Shown here in pieces: positions 17,390 to 26,737 of a stretch of DNA of 64,000 nt (position 1 is its first letter; the number at the start of each line of letters is the position of its first letter). The position numbers were made by a program, and so were the translations under genes. This stretch comes from Chryseobacterium indologenes (GTDB taxonomy: Bacteria; Bacteroidota; Bacteroidia; Flavobacteriales; Weeksellaceae): the NCBI GenBank assembly GCA_001013295.1, contig LAZY01000036.1:1-64000 (forward strand). Reading direction: 5' to 3'. The notes under the pieces were generated by a model. That model did no database searches and had not been told where the DNA came from. It saw only the letters and a list, made by a program, of their open reading frames with translations.

Positions 17390-17397
17390 CAAAATTA
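17390..17397 (-). promoter_or_regulatory. -7 promoter element of the AraC gene
   Basis: On the minus strand this reads TAATTTTG, matching TAnnTTTG, 23 bases upstream of the AraC ATG at 17367. Confidence 0.4.
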
Positions 17398-17498
17398 CTA
17401 CTTTCCCGGGTAACGGATCCGGTGTCTGTAAAATTGGTAAGTAATTCGGTAATCTGTATAAGTTCGGTTTAGGTGAAAGTTTCGACTTTTGTACCGTT

Positions 17499-17903
17499 AT
17501 GGAAAATTTTAATTCAACCATTTTTCCAAAAGGAGAAAAAGCACCTTCCGAGTATTTCTCCGGAGGAACAGCTTGGGTACATCTTTTGAAACCTAATGAC
17601 AATGAACTGAACTGCCAGATCGGGAATGTTATTTTTGAACCGGGATGCAGAAATAACTGGCACTCTCATGGTGGCGGACAGATTTTAATCGTAACTTCAG
17701 GATCAGGATTTTATCAGGAAAAAGGTAAACCTGCACAGGCTTTGCACCCAGGAGATGTTGTCAATATTCTTCCGAATGTGATCCACTGGCATGGTGCTGC
17801 CCCGGACAGTGGGCTGGCTCATATAGCCATCAACATCAATACCCAGAACGGAGTTGTGGAATGGCTGGACCCTGTAACGGATGATGAATATCATAATTTA
17901 TAA
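17499..17903 (+). CDS. Cupin domain protein
   Basis: A 134-residue single cupin barrel. Metal ligands are H55 and H57 in WHSHGGGQ, Q61, and H96/H98 in VIHWHGA. Small cupins of this type are often linked to alcohol dehydrogenases and AraC regulators and may act on toxic quinones or aldehydes; the reaction is not established from sequence. It is divergent from the AraC gene and lies 32 bases before the dehydrogenase, probably in one operon with it. Confidence 0.85.
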   Translation: MENFNSTIFPKGEKAPSEYFSGGTAWVHLLKPNDNELNCQIGNVIFEPGCRNNWHSHGGGQILIVTSGSGFYQEKGKPAQALHPGDVVNILPNVIHWHGAAPDSGLAHIAININTQNGVVEWLDPVTDDEYHNL

Positions 17904-17935
17904 ACCAAACTTATTAACTTAAATTAAATAAACCA

Positions 17936-18988
17936 ATGAGTACATTTACAGTAAAAGCTTACGGAGCAGAATCCAAAACAGCTGATCTGAAAGAAATGAA
18001 TATTGAGAGAAGAGAAGTCACCGCTAAAGATGTAGAAATTGAAATTCTATACTGCGGTGTATGCCACTCTGATCTTCACACGGCAAGAAATGACTGGGGC
18101 GGAAGCCTATACCCAGCTGTTCCCGGACATGAGATTATAGGAAGAATCACAAAAGTAGGAAACGAGGTTTCTAAATTTAAAGTGGGTGACCTTGCAGGAG
18201 TAGGCTGTATCGTAGATTCATGTGGACATTGTGAAAGCTGCCAGCATGATCTTGAGCAATACTGCCTGAATGGATTTACCGGAACTTATAACGGTCATGA
18301 TAAACATTCGGGAGGTCATACTTTCGGGGGATATTCTCAGAAAGTAGTGGTAGACTCTCACCATGTTTTAAAAGTTCCTGAAAATCTTGACCCTGCTGCC
18401 GTAGCGCCGATTTTGTGTGCAGGTATTACAACATGGTCTCCTCTGAGACATTGGAATGTAGGTCCCGGATCAAAAGTAGCGGTTGTAGGATTGGGTGGAC
18501 TAGGACATATGGCGATCAAACTGGCAAAAGGATTGGGCGCTGAAGTTACTTTATTTTCCAGAACTCCTGGGAAAACGGAAGATGCGAAACAGCTAGGTGC
18601 TGATCATGTCATCATTTCTACGGATGAAGAGCAGATGAACTCTGTGAAAGGAAAGTTTGATGTGATCATTGATACGGTTCCTTATGTACATGACGTAAAT
18701 CCTTATGTCGCGACTTTAAATATCAACGGAACTCATGTTCTTGTCGGTTATCTGGGGGGGCTTGAACCGATCTTAAATACGGTTCCTTTAATTCTTGGAA
18801 GAAAGTCTGTAGCAGGTTCTGTGATCGGAGGAATTGCAGAAACTCAGGAATTGTTGGATTTCTGTGGAAAACACAATATTGTTTCTGATATTGAGCTGAT
18901 CAAGATGCAGGATATTAATCACGCCTATGAAAGAATGCTAAAAAGTGATGTAAAATATCGTTTTGTGATTGATATGAAATCGTTGTAA
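17936..18988 (+). CDS. Zinc-dependent NAD(P) alcohol dehydrogenase (YahK/CAD-like)
   Basis: A 350-residue medium-chain dehydrogenase that interconverts aldehydes and alcohols. The catalytic zinc site is CGVCHSD (near 37-43) with GHEIIG (near 65). The structural zinc site is the four-cysteine loop CGHCESCQHDLEQYC (near 97-111). The cofactor motif is GLGGLGHMAIK (near 184-194). The pattern is that of the cinnamyl alcohol dehydrogenase/YahK branch, usually NADPH-dependent. With the upstream cupin and the divergent AraC regulator it suggests an aldehyde or quinone detoxification unit. A strong terminator follows. Confidence 0.9.
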   Translation: MSTFTVKAYGAESKTADLKEMNIERREVTAKDVEIEILYCGVCHSDLHTARNDWGGSLYPAVPGHEIIGRITKVGNEVSKFKVGDLAGVGCIVDSCGHCESCQHDLEQYCLNGFTGTYNGHDKHSGGHTFGGYSQKVVVDSHHVLKVPENLDPAAVAPILCAGITTWSPLRHWNVGPGSKVAVVGLGGLGHMAIKLAKGLGAEVTLFSRTPGKTEDAKQLGADHVIISTDEEQMNSVKGKFDVIIDTVPYVHDVNPYVATLNINGTHVLVGYLGGLEPILNTVPLILGRKSVAGSVIGGIAETQELLDFCGKHNIVSDIELIKMQDINHAYERMLKSDVKYRFVIDMKSL

Positions 18989-19005
18989 TCCACTTTTTTA
19001 CTTTA

Positions 19006-19047
19006 AAAACACACGGCAGCCTCACCGAGGCTGCCGTGTGTTTTTTT
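19006..19047. terminator. Strong bidirectional terminator
   Basis: Fourteen-base arms CACACGGCAGCCTC (19010-19023) and GAGGCTGCCGTGTG (19027-19040) around ACC are flanked by an A-run on the left and seven Ts on the right. It sits between converging genes ending at 18988 and 19129. A GCCACGAATGCC fragment of the dispersed repeat follows at 19048. Confidence 0.85.
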
Positions 19048-19128
19048 GCCACGAATGCCTTTAGACATATAGTTTATATAAAACAAAGGGGTCTTTAGTG
19101 CTTTCCAACAGCAAAATATATACACTTT

Positions 19129-19743
19129 CTAACGCTTCTTAAAGCTGCAGAAAACAAAATTCTGAGTAGTCCCAAAAGGAGTAGTATGATCCTCAGTAAT
19201 GCATTTTATTCTTTCAAAACCGGATTCAAATTTTTCAGATAAAGATTTATCATCATATTGCTGAATATCCAGGCCACTGCATTTCGTAGGTCCGTTTTTA
19301 GAAAAAGTTCCAAGAATCATGAAACCAGTTATATATTTCTCTGTAATATCAATATATTTTGAAACCTGTTCCGGAGTGGTCAGAAAATGAAAAGCGGCTC
19401 TGTCATGCCAGATGTCATAAGTTTCTGTAGGTTCAAATTCTGTAATGTCAGTGGCGATCCATTGTACTTTAGAAGCAGCATCTCCCAGTCTTTCCTTTGC
19501 TTTTTCCAGGGCTTTGGCGGAAATATCAAGTACTGTAATGTTTTCGTAACCTTCCTGAAGGAGAAAGTCGACAAGATTGCTGTCTCCACCACCAATATCA
19601 ATAATTTTTGCCTCTTTTCCCAATCCCAGGGAGGCGATGAAATCGAGTGAGGTTTGGGGTTTTGCCTGTGTCCAGCTTACCTGGTCCGGATTTTTGGTTT
19701 CGTATACGTTTTCCCAATGGTTTTTATGTTCTGAAGAATTCAT
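19129..19743 (-). CDS. Class I SAM-dependent methyltransferase
   Basis: A 204-residue methyltransferase. The SAM motif I is IDIGGGDSNLVDFLL (near 45-59), followed by the acidic loop after beta-2 (VLDIS) and a WIATDITEF segment. The substrate is unknown. It is the last gene of a four-gene minus-strand operon and overlaps the membrane-protein gene by four bases (ATGA). Confidence 0.85.
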   Translation of the reverse strand: MNSSEHKNHWENVYETKNPDQVSWTQAKPQTSLDFIASLGLGKEAKIIDIGGGDSNLVDFLLQEGYENITVLDISAKALEKAKERLGDAASKVQWIATDITEFEPTETYDIWHDRAAFHFLTTPEQVSKYIDITEKYITGFMILGTFSKNGPTKCSGLDIQQYDDKSLSEKFESGFERIKCITEDHTTPFGTTQNFVFCSFKKR

Positions 19744-20333
19744 GATCCTTTTAATTGATTGTTGAGTTCTTCAAATTTATTGATTAATCCGTTAACTTTG
19801 GCCTCTTGTTTCTTTATTGTTTTTGGTCTCAGATAAAACCAGTTGATACCCACCCATGTCACAACAGCGACGTAAGCAATGACTGAGGAAGTGGCTGTCA
19901 TTTTTGAAGTATATTCATACATGTAAAGAATAAGACCTGTAAATAACATAATGAAGTAGACATTGAGCATCGTTGTCTGCATAAACTTCTGTTTACTTTT
20001 TACCAGATACAGGTTTTGCAGGTATTCAGTGTTAGACTGGGTACTGTCGATTTTATAAAAGATCATAAGCATCTTGTTGTAGGCCAGCAAAAAGACAACC
20101 ATTGCCAGAATAACCAATACAATTCCAATTTTTGTAGTAGCTAGTTCGGGCTGATAGCGATACCAGATAAAAGCAATTCCTATACACGTTGCAATCAGAA
20201 GAAGATTAGTCGTGATCAACCTGCGCAGGTTTTCATTTTTAAACTTTTTCAGCTTGCCCAAAAGCTCCTCCATATTGGGCTTGTTGGAAGTCTGCTGCTT
20301 CCATATATTTTTGAAATCGATGTTAGTATCCAT
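19740..20333 (-). CDS. Four-helix membrane protein, possible anti-sigma partner
   Basis: A 197-residue protein with a soluble N-terminus of about 35 residues and four hydrophobic segments near 38-58, 70-92, 112-133 and 140-160, then a coiled-coil-like tail. It lies directly after the ECF sigma gene and overlaps it by 11 bases. That position, with a cytoplasmic N-terminus, suggests it could hold or regulate the sigma factor, but no zinc anti-sigma (HxxxCxxC) motif is present. I do not recognise a named family. Confidence 0.7.
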   Translation of the reverse strand: MDTNIDFKNIWKQQTSNKPNMEELLGKLKKFKNENLRRLITTNLLLIATCIGIAFIWYRYQPELATTKIGIVLVILAMVVFLLAYNKMLMIFYKIDSTQSNTEYLQNLYLVKSKQKFMQTTMLNVYFIMLFTGLILYMYEYTSKMTATSSVIAYVAVVTWVGINWFYLRPKTIKKQEAKVNGLINKFEELNNQLKGS

Positions 20334-20793
20334 TTTCTTTAAACTTTTGCGTTAATTTTTCTTTTATCCTGTGAATTTTTACCCTTATGTTGGATTCCGA
20401 AAGTCCTACGATATGAGCTATTTCTGCCTGTTTTACTTCTTCCAGTTCCAGCGAAATGATAATTCTGTCTGTTTCCGGCAACTCAGAAATAAACTGGTAG
20501 AGCAGTTGTATCTGAGGTTCCAGGGATTCCTGTTTTTTTTCTTCAAGATTAACCGGAAGATCGGCTTTAGCGAATTTTTTTTCCTTTTCGATTTGTCGGA
20601 GGCAGTTGTTGGAAGCAATCCTGAAGATCCATGTCCCAACACTGGATTCATTCCGGAATTTCGGAAGCTGTTGCCATACAATGATAAAGGTTTCCTGGGC
20701 CAGATCCTGTGCAAGTTCAGAGTCATTCACATATCCCATACACAAACGGAATATTTTCTGCCAGTAGAGTTCGTAGATCTCCTCAAAAACCAT
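20323..20793 (-). CDS. ECF-type RNA polymerase sigma factor
   Basis: A 156-residue sigma-70 family factor of the extracytoplasmic class. Region 2 contains SELAQDLAQETFIIVWQ (near 25-41), and region 4 ends with QAEIAHIVGLSESNIRVKIHR (near 126-146, given in parts: QAEIAHIVGL, SESNIRVKIHR). It directs RNA polymerase to a small regulon, probably including its own operon. Its start codon shares a base with the stop of the upstream hydrolase gene, and its end overlaps the four-helix membrane protein. Confidence 0.9.
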   Translation of the reverse strand: MVFEEIYELYWQKIFRLCMGYVNDSELAQDLAQETFIIVWQQLPKFRNESSVGTWIFRIASNNCLRQIEKEKKFAKADLPVNLEEKKQESLEPQIQLLYQFISELPETDRIIISLELEEVKQAEIAHIVGLSESNIRVKIHRIKEKLTQKFKENGY

Positions 20794-21644
20794 TATTTCG
20801 CAGATAAAAAGTGAGTAAGCTGGCTAAAGTACCATTCTTTGTCATCATACATAATGAAGTGTAGGCCTTTTGAAGCATATTGCATATTGGTATTTTTCAG
20901 ATTTTTATACTGCTCTTCAATCATTGGTTTCATGTTGATAAAAAAAGATTCCAGCAGAATAAGAGAAGGAGATTGGATGTTTTTTATTTTCTCTCTGAGA
21001 TCAGTATTCGAGAAATCACAATACATTTTGGCGAATATCTTTCGGTCAGATTTCATGCTCCAGCCAATCACAGTCTCCTGCATGGAAGTATCTGCCAAAA
21101 GACGTGGCATAGTTTGAGTCTGCATCTGGCGAAACTGGTCGTCTGTCATTGATGTCAATCTATTAATAGTTGCTGAACAATCATTGTTTTCTTTAGACTT
21201 AAAATTAGGATCGGAGATAGCTGCCAGGCAAGGAAGTGTGTCTACAATTACAATTTTACCAACCAGCTCCGGGTAATCCGCTGCGATGGCCAGAGCAAGA
21301 CCTCCTCCCATGCTATGTCCGATGATAACGGGCTTCTCGATTCTGTTATCTTTGATATAGGCCGCAATTCCTTTTTCCCAATCAGCAAAGCTGGCATCTG
21401 CTTCCGGTTTTACACCTGCAAATCCCGCCATTGTTAAAGTATAACAGGTAAAGTTTTTTTCAAATTTGGCTGTCGTCTCATTCCATACCTCTCCGGAAGA
21501 AGCAAATCCGGGAATGAATATTAAAGACTGGCTTCCTTTTCCGGTTTTCTTTACTTCAAAAGGATAAGTTTTGGTCTGGCCAAATATATTACATGCTGCT
21601 GCTAAAAATAATAGAATGATAAGAAGGAATGTTAATTTTTTCAT
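20793..21644 (-). CDS. Exported alpha/beta hydrolase
   Basis: A 283-residue hydrolase. The N-terminus is a signal sequence with a possible lipobox LAAAC (cysteine 18). The nucleophile is S111 in GHSMGGG, preceded by the oxyanion-side motif FIPGFASSGEVW. The histidine is probably in KGLHFIMYDD near the C-terminus. The substrate is unknown. It is the first gene of the overlapping hydrolase, sigma, membrane protein, methyltransferase operon, so expression of this envelope enzyme appears tied to the sigma factor. Confidence 0.82.
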   Translation of the reverse strand: MKKLTFLLIILLFLAAACNIFGQTKTYPFEVKKTGKGSQSLIFIPGFASSGEVWNETTAKFEKNFTCYTLTMAGFAGVKPEADASFADWEKGIAAYIKDNRIEKPVIIGHSMGGGLALAIAADYPELVGKIVIVDTLPCLAAISDPNFKSKENNDCSATINRLTSMTDDQFRQMQTQTMPRLLADTSMQETVIGWSMKSDRKIFAKMYCDFSNTDLREKIKNIQSPSLILLESFFINMKPMIEEQYKNLKNTNMQYASKGLHFIMYDDKEWYFSQLTHFLSAK

Positions 21645-21836
21645 GATTTCAAAAGTTTTAAGGTTTATTTGTCTTTTAGAGACGAGCCCTGAAAAAATGT
21701 TACACTTAATTTTAATTTTTTTTGAAAAAAATATTTTTCCTACTCTGAAACCCTTACTACAAAAGGAAAATTATCAGCTATTAATTTTATAAAATAATTT
21801 TGAAAATCTTTTCCTGAGATTTGATGAATAAAAAAA

Positions 21837-21870
21837 GCCGGTCGTTCTCTGATAGGTAAAAACTTCCGGC
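21837..21870 (-). terminator. Terminator downstream of the DUF4919 gene
   Basis: GCCGG (21837-21841) and CCGGC (21866-21870) can pair. Read on the minus strand the hairpin is followed by seven Ts. The stem is short, so this is tentative. Confidence 0.45.
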
Positions 21871-21889
21871 CTTCTTCGGCTACTCGGCA

Positions 21890-22567
21890 TCAATCCATGA
21901 TCTTTCCGTAGAATCTGCTTATATTGAAATATAACCCCGGGATTTTGTATTTGTCTTTTTCAAACTCCATATAATCACATTTCTCGGTGGTCAGGCTTTG
22001 AGAGTTTACTTCCATTTGAAATCTATTCATAAGAACATATTCATCTGTGACGGAAATCACATGGAAACCTGTACTGCATTTCATTCCATCTCCGGAAGTG
22101 AGGATCGCTCCCAGCAATCCATGGAAATTATTTGATATTTTCTTTGCGGTGTTCTCATCTTGTGCCAGATGATACATATAAGCAATATAGTTCATGGCAC
22201 GAAGATCCAATGGGTTTTCTTCCAAAGCTTCTCGGAAAAGCTTAATTCCTGCCGGTATATCTTTTTCAGTAATCCCTTCCCCACGATAATATTTGGCCAT
22301 CTCTTCTGCTTTCTTATAGGTTTTATAAGGTTTATAATTTTTTTGAAAGGTATACCCGAAATAAAGATGGCGATATTGCTCACCGGTAAGGAGGGTATCA
22401 TTCTGCTTTAACCTTTTTAAAAGTTCAGGATAATAGAATTCTGAATTTTTATTTTCGATATTCTTTTGAATCAAGGAGTAATCAGGAGCTTTAAATTCCG
22501 GTTTCTGGGCTTTTGCAAGACTCATCAGAATCAGGAAGAACAAAGAGAAAAAGGCTTTAATATTCAT
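21890..22567 (-). CDS. Exported DUF4919-like protein
   Basis: A 225-residue protein with a signal peptide (about 1-20, ending AKAQ). The sequence has a helical central part (about 75-140) with a tetratricopeptide-like rhythm (LFREALEENPLDLRAMNYIAYMYHL in parts: LFREALEENP, AMNYIAYMYH), and a C-terminal beta-rich part with GDGMKCSTGFHVISVTDEY. This agrees with the DUF4919 family as I recall it; the function is unknown. It has its own transcript, ending in a small hairpin. Confidence 0.72.
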   Translation of the reverse strand: MNIKAFFSLFFLILMSLAKAQKPEFKAPDYSLIQKNIENKNSEFYYPELLKRLKQNDTLLTGEQYRHLYFGYTFQKNYKPYKTYKKAEEMAKYYRGEGITEKDIPAGIKLFREALEENPLDLRAMNYIAYMYHLAQDENTAKKISNNFHGLLGAILTSGDGMKCSTGFHVISVTDEYVLMNRFQMEVNSQSLTTEKCDYMEFEKDKYKIPGLYFNISRFYGKIMD

Positions 22568-22782
22568 GTTTTTTATAGTTTTATTGAGGTTAAAAATACG
22601 GAATCTGTATAAAATTTTGGAAATGAATTCGCTATTTGTAAAAAAAATGATAAAATGTTGCTAAAGTGTATGTGTGTATTGATAAATTTACTAACTTTAA
22701 TCAGAAATTGAGACTTACCCCCTGGCTGTCAGAAGGGTATTGGATCAGAAAAGCAGTTTTTAATTAAAATCAAAAAATATTA

Positions 22783-22998
22783 ATGAGCAGTAGTATCCAA
22801 GATGAATTTAAAGTCTTTAAAGACGAATTAAGAAAGTTGAATATCGAAGTACAGAAAGTGGTAAAAGTGGGGAACGGCAGTATGGATTTCCACGAAGTTT
22901 TCTACAAATCACCAAGGTATGATGAGGTAAAAAGTATATATGTCCAACGTCATACGCTGGATAGTATGATTGAAAAATTTAAACAAGCTTATCATTAA
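22783..22998 (+). CDS. Small conserved-looking protein of unknown function
   Basis: A 71-residue soluble protein, mostly charged, with no signal peptide or membrane segment. The frame is the only good one in the region, starts with ATG, and is followed at once by a strong hairpin. That boundary and its codon use make it a likely real gene. I do not recognise the family. Confidence 0.6.
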   Translation: MSSSIQDEFKVFKDELRKLNIEVQKVVKVGNGSMDFHEVFYKSPRYDEVKSIYVQRHTLDSMIEKFKQAYH

Positions 22999-23007
22999 AA
23001 AATAGAC

Positions 23008-23036
23008 CGTGCGCCACAGAAAATCTGCGGCGCACG
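23008..23036. terminator. Bidirectional terminator
   Basis: CGTGCGCC (23008-23015) pairs with GGCGCACG (23029-23036), with inner pairing of CAGA and TCTG, between the converging genes that end at 22998 and 23051. Confidence 0.8.
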
Positions 23037-23050
23037 ATTTTTATAGAAAC

Positions 23051-24343
23051 TTAATCTTTATCAAGTGTTGAAATGTCTTTGGTATCTTTCATCCCGATAT
23101 ATACAACCAGCGAAAACAAAATACAACCGGTGATATACCAGTAAAAGTATTCTTCTGAGCCAATCTTTTTGAACCAAAGGGCTATATACTCTGCAGTTCC
23201 CCCAAAAACTGCTACAGTGACCGCATAGGGAAGTCCAACGCCAAGAGCCCTGATCTCAGAAGGAAAAAGTTCTGCTTTTACGACAGCATTGATAGAAGTG
23301 TAGCCACTCACAATAATCAGAGCTGCCATGATCAGAAAGAAAGCCCCCAACATTGAAGTAGTTGTGCTCAGCGCTGTAAGAAGTGGAACAGTACACAAAG
23401 TTCCCAGAATCCCAAAGCCTAAAAGAAGCGGTCTTCTTCCGATTTTATCAGATAAACCTCCAAATACAGGCTGAAGACAGGCAAATATAAACAAGGAAAT
23501 AAATGAAACCAGTGTAGACTCTTCCTTGGTAAGATGTACCGTATTGACCAGGAATTTCTGCATATAAGTCGTATAGGTATAAAACGCTAGTGTTCCGCCT
23601 AAAGTTAATCCTACAACAGTAAGTAAGGCCTTAGGATGCTTAAAAAGTTCTTTTACCGTCCCTTTTTTCTTTTCACTGACTTCTTTTTTATTCTCAAAAG
23701 CTTCTGTCTCATGAAGGTTGGCCCGCAGGTATAATGCTATGATGGAAAGCAAAGCACCGATTACAAAAGGAATTCTCCAGCCCCAGTCTTCCAGTTGAGA
23801 CTCTGTAAGCAGTAATTTCTGTAAGATAAGCTGAATTCCCAGGGCAATGAGCTGCCCTCCGATCAGCGTCACATACTGAAAACTGGAATAAAATCCTCTT
23901 CTGTCCTGGGTTGCCATTTCGCTGAGGTAAGTGGCCGAGACTCCATATTCTCCGCCAACGCTCAATCCCTGAAGCAGTCTTGCCAGCAAAAGAAGGAGAG
24001 GAGCAAGAATTCCTATAGACTTATAGGTGGGGGTAAGGGCAATAAGCAATGAACCGAAAGACATCAGTAATACAGAAAGTGTCATCGCCTTTTTTCTTCC
24101 GACCTTATCTGCAATACTTCCAAACATCCACCCACCGATAGGGCGCATCAGAAAACCTACTGCAAAAATTCCGGCAGTATTCATCAACTGGGCATTCAGA
24201 TCAGAATCCGAAAAAAAAGAATGGGAAAAATAAATGGCAAAGGCAGCATACGCATACCAGTCGTACCATTCTACAAGATTTCCGATGGAGCCGCCTATGA
24301 TGGCTTTGATTCTCTGAGTAGTGCTGATAGGCTGTTGATCCAT
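23051..24343 (-). CDS. MFS transporter, metabolite:H+ symporter (MHS) type
   Basis: A 430-residue, twelve-helix carrier. The N-terminus GSIGNLVEWYDWYAYAAFA is typical of the KgtP/ProP/ShiA branch, and the loop between helices 2 and 3 reads GSIADKVGRKKA. Such proteins import dicarboxylates, betaines or shikimate with protons; the substrate cannot be chosen from sequence. The mid-protein loop is lysine/glutamate-rich (about 210-225). It stands alone, closely following the 375-residue gene upstream on the same strand. Confidence 0.88.
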   Translation of the reverse strand: MDQQPISTTQRIKAIIGGSIGNLVEWYDWYAYAAFAIYFSHSFFSDSDLNAQLMNTAGIFAVGFLMRPIGGWMFGSIADKVGRKKAMTLSVLLMSFGSLLIALTPTYKSIGILAPLLLLLARLLQGLSVGGEYGVSATYLSEMATQDRRGFYSSFQYVTLIGGQLIALGIQLILQKLLLTESQLEDWGWRIPFVIGALLSIIALYLRANLHETEAFENKKEVSEKKKGTVKELFKHPKALLTVVGLTLGGTLAFYTYTTYMQKFLVNTVHLTKEESTLVSFISLFIFACLQPVFGGLSDKIGRRPLLLGFGILGTLCTVPLLTALSTTTSMLGAFFLIMAALIIVSGYTSINAVVKAELFPSEIRALGVGLPYAVTVAVFGGTAEYIALWFKKIGSEEYFYWYITGCILFSLVVYIGMKDTKDISTLDKD

Positions 24344-24372
24344 ATATTGACTGTTATTTTTTAACTGTTGTT

Positions 24373-25500
24373 TTAATTGAGCATGGTACGTACCTGATCA
24401 CTTAATATAAGACTGATAAAACTGATCTGATCAGCATCCGGATTATTTTTTACCTGCTCAAACCATGTCGGATGTACCGATTCCGGATCTTTATCAAAAT
24501 TATTAATTTCAATTTCTTTTTTTAAGCTTTCTGCAAATGTTGCAAATACCTTAAGGAAATTATCTCTGTATTTTTCCGACTTCTGCATGGTAGGGAAGTG
24601 AAAATTAATTCCTGATGTTTTAGAAAGAGTCATGAGTATTTCTGCATCTTCAGGACCGCTGATCAGAACTTCATCATAATCAGGCAATGCAATACGGGAA
24701 TCATCTTTGTTGAGCCCAAGTGCAAATCCCAGTTTCCCCAGAATATAGGAATAGCAGTCTGCGCAATTGTTGTAATAGCTGGAAATAGAATTAAAAGCAG
24801 AAGAATTCATAAAAGAAGCATCAGAATTACCGCTCCACCACATCGAATAGGTTTCATAGCTGCGGTCTGTGCTCTTCTGTTTCTCAGGATTCATTCTAAA
24901 GCAGCTGTCGTTAAGCCCTTCAAAAGGAAGAACAATTTCTCCCGTCTGTTCCACAGTTTCCGGATCGGTCTGAGAATAATAGATAACATCTTTAAATCCA
25001 TCTTCTGCAAACAGGTTTCTCAGTTCCTGATGATAGGCTGCGGAAGTGGGTTTTTCAAATAAAAAAACGGCATATTTTTCAAAATTATCAATCACAATTC
25101 CATTGGTCTTAATAATTCCTTTCGATGAAAGCTTTTCTACGCAGAAGGTTGTTGCATATTGCTCTTTAGAATCAAAAAATCCTCCGGAATAGGAAGAAAG
25201 TACTTTTGTGCCAATATTATCTGTGAGTCCTTTATTAACAGCTCCTAATAAAGCCATGGAATTTACCATATATAACCTTTTGTTAAATACAGCTTCTTCT
25301 TTATTATGATCAAATTTATGGGTGAAGGTAACATTACTGGATAAAAATTCATCTGTAATGATGGGCCAGTGTGATGGAGCGTTGGTGAAAAAAGGATTCC
25401 CTTTTACAGGTTCTTCTGCAGTTTTTTGCTGATGACTCCTGTCGTGTGATGTTTGTTGATTCTGTTTTTTTGAACCAAACAATTTTGAAAAAAAACTCAT
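24373..25500 (-). CDS. Cytoplasmic protein of unknown function, 375 residues
   Basis: The protein starts with a short basic, glutamine-rich segment (FFSKLFGSKKQNQQ) and continues as a soluble mixed fold with no signal peptide or membrane span. A notable stretch is SSYYNNCADCYSYILGKLG near 240-258. I do not recognise the family. It is 29 bases upstream of the MHS transporter gene, and a TAnnTTTG box lies 35 bases before its start, so the two may be co-transcribed. Confidence 0.72.
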   Translation of the reverse strand: MSFFSKLFGSKKQNQQTSHDRSHQQKTAEEPVKGNPFFTNAPSHWPIITDEFLSSNVTFTHKFDHNKEEAVFNKRLYMVNSMALLGAVNKGLTDNIGTKVLSSYSGGFFDSKEQYATTFCVEKLSSKGIIKTNGIVIDNFEKYAVFLFEKPTSAAYHQELRNLFAEDGFKDVIYYSQTDPETVEQTGEIVLPFEGLNDSCFRMNPEKQKSTDRSYETYSMWWSGNSDASFMNSSAFNSISSYYNNCADCYSYILGKLGFALGLNKDDSRIALPDYDEVLISGPEDAEILMTLSKTSGINFHFPTMQKSEKYRDNFLKVFATFAESLKKEIEINNFDKDPESVHPTWFEQVKNNPDADQISFISLILSDQVRTMLN

Positions 25501-25534
25501 GTTGTTAGTTTTAATAAATAAGCAATCTAAGATA

Positions 25535-25542
25535 CAAATTTA
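25535..25542 (-). promoter_or_regulatory. -7 promoter element
   Basis: The minus strand reads TAAATTTG (TAnnTTTG), 35 bases upstream of the ATG at 25500. Confidence 0.4.
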
Positions 25543-25651
25543 GCAATACTCTGTTTCTTGTTTTGAAAAAGATTGTTTTCTGTTTTTCGAGGTATCAAAT
25601 GGATAGCATTTTAAAAGAAGAGTCTGAACATTTGAATTTCAGGGAATAATA

Positions 25652-25675
25652 AAACCGCTCTGAGAAGAACGGTTT
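25652..25675 (-). terminator. Terminator after the DUF3575-like gene
   Basis: AAACCG (25652-25657) pairs with CGGTTT (25670-25675); on the minus strand it is followed by a T-rich run. It lies 20 bases after the stop at 25696. Confidence 0.5.
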
Positions 25676-25695
25676 CTTGTTATATTGATGTCGTT

Positions 25696-26448
25696 TTAAA
25701 ATCTATAGCCTAAGGAAAGCCCGCTCCTGAACCCGGCCCATGGTCCGTCCACTTTTATTCTGGCACCATTGGCATCGGTTTCCACTGTATATTTTACAAA
25801 CGGAATATCCAGGTTTTCTATTTCTTTTTTAAGCTGTGCCTGCATATCCGAAGTAAGAACATAATCTGAAGTCATCGTAAAATCACCCCTTCCGCTTCCG
25901 TAATGAGCCCCTGCAATCCAGAAATCAAGGACCAGATTCTGGCTTCTGGTCAGAAAGAATTGTACCCCTACCATTAAACCTCCGCTGTCTCCTTTGGTGC
26001 TTCCCTGTCCTTTGAGCGGGATCTGGTAGGTTTTTCCATCGGGTCCATTATAATCATAATAAAAATCAAATGTATTGGAGGAAACATCAGAATGACGGTA
26101 ATAAGGAGCAATGTAGAATCCCTTTCCGTAGCCATGACCAATATAAAATCTTGGTTCAATCGTAAAATTGGTGGCTTTTACTCTAAGATTTTCAAATCTT
26201 TTTTCATCCTTATCTTTCAAAAAGGCGTTAATGAAAGGAACTTTTCCCTCAGGCATCGTACCAAAACCAATATTCACGGAGAACCATTGATTGATCGCTC
26301 TTTCGTAGGACAGATTAATATTTCTGAAAGCATAGGCGGTCACATTGGTTTTTACGATATTCATCTTTTCTGTCGTACTGTTCTCGGTTTCCTGTGCCTG
26401 TATTGCTGAAAACAGGAAGAATGAAATGAATAAGACTGACTTTTTCAT
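25696..26448 (-). CDS. Outer-membrane beta-barrel protein, DUF3575-like
   Basis: A 250-residue exported protein with a signal peptide (about 1-18, ending IQAQ). The rest alternates short amphipathic strands typical of a small barrel (NLSYERAINQWFSVNIGFG, TIEPRFYIG, GFYIAPYYRH) and ends in an aromatic residue (SLGYRF), as outer-membrane barrels do. It resembles the DUF3575/OmpW-like group of Bacteroidetes. The function is unknown. Confidence 0.72.
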   Translation of the reverse strand: MKKSVLFISFFLFSAIQAQETENSTTEKMNIVKTNVTAYAFRNINLSYERAINQWFSVNIGFGTMPEGKVPFINAFLKDKDEKRFENLRVKATNFTIEPRFYIGHGYGKGFYIAPYYRHSDVSSNTFDFYYDYNGPDGKTYQIPLKGQGSTKGDSGGLMVGVQFFLTRSQNLVLDFWIAGAHYGSGRGDFTMTSDYVLTSDMQAQLKKEIENLDIPFVKYTVETDANGARIKVDGPWAGFRSGLSLGYRF

Positions 26449-26737
26449 GACTTAATATTTTGTGGTGTGTGAAAATGACAGCAAAAAACGGGCAAAAAAT
26501 CAATATTATTTTTATATGTTTTCATTTATAATCTTTAAAAATGATTATTAATGTTAAATTTTTAATAGTATTTACCTTTTATATCCATAAAAATAAAGGT
26601 CGACAAAGGTAATGGTATAAAAAATAATACTTCGGTCTATACAGGCATTTTACGATTAAAACTGATAAAAAAGAAAAACAGGAAATGTAATAAATGGCAG
26701 AATCAGATTGTCATACCAGTATAATTCTATTTCTGAT

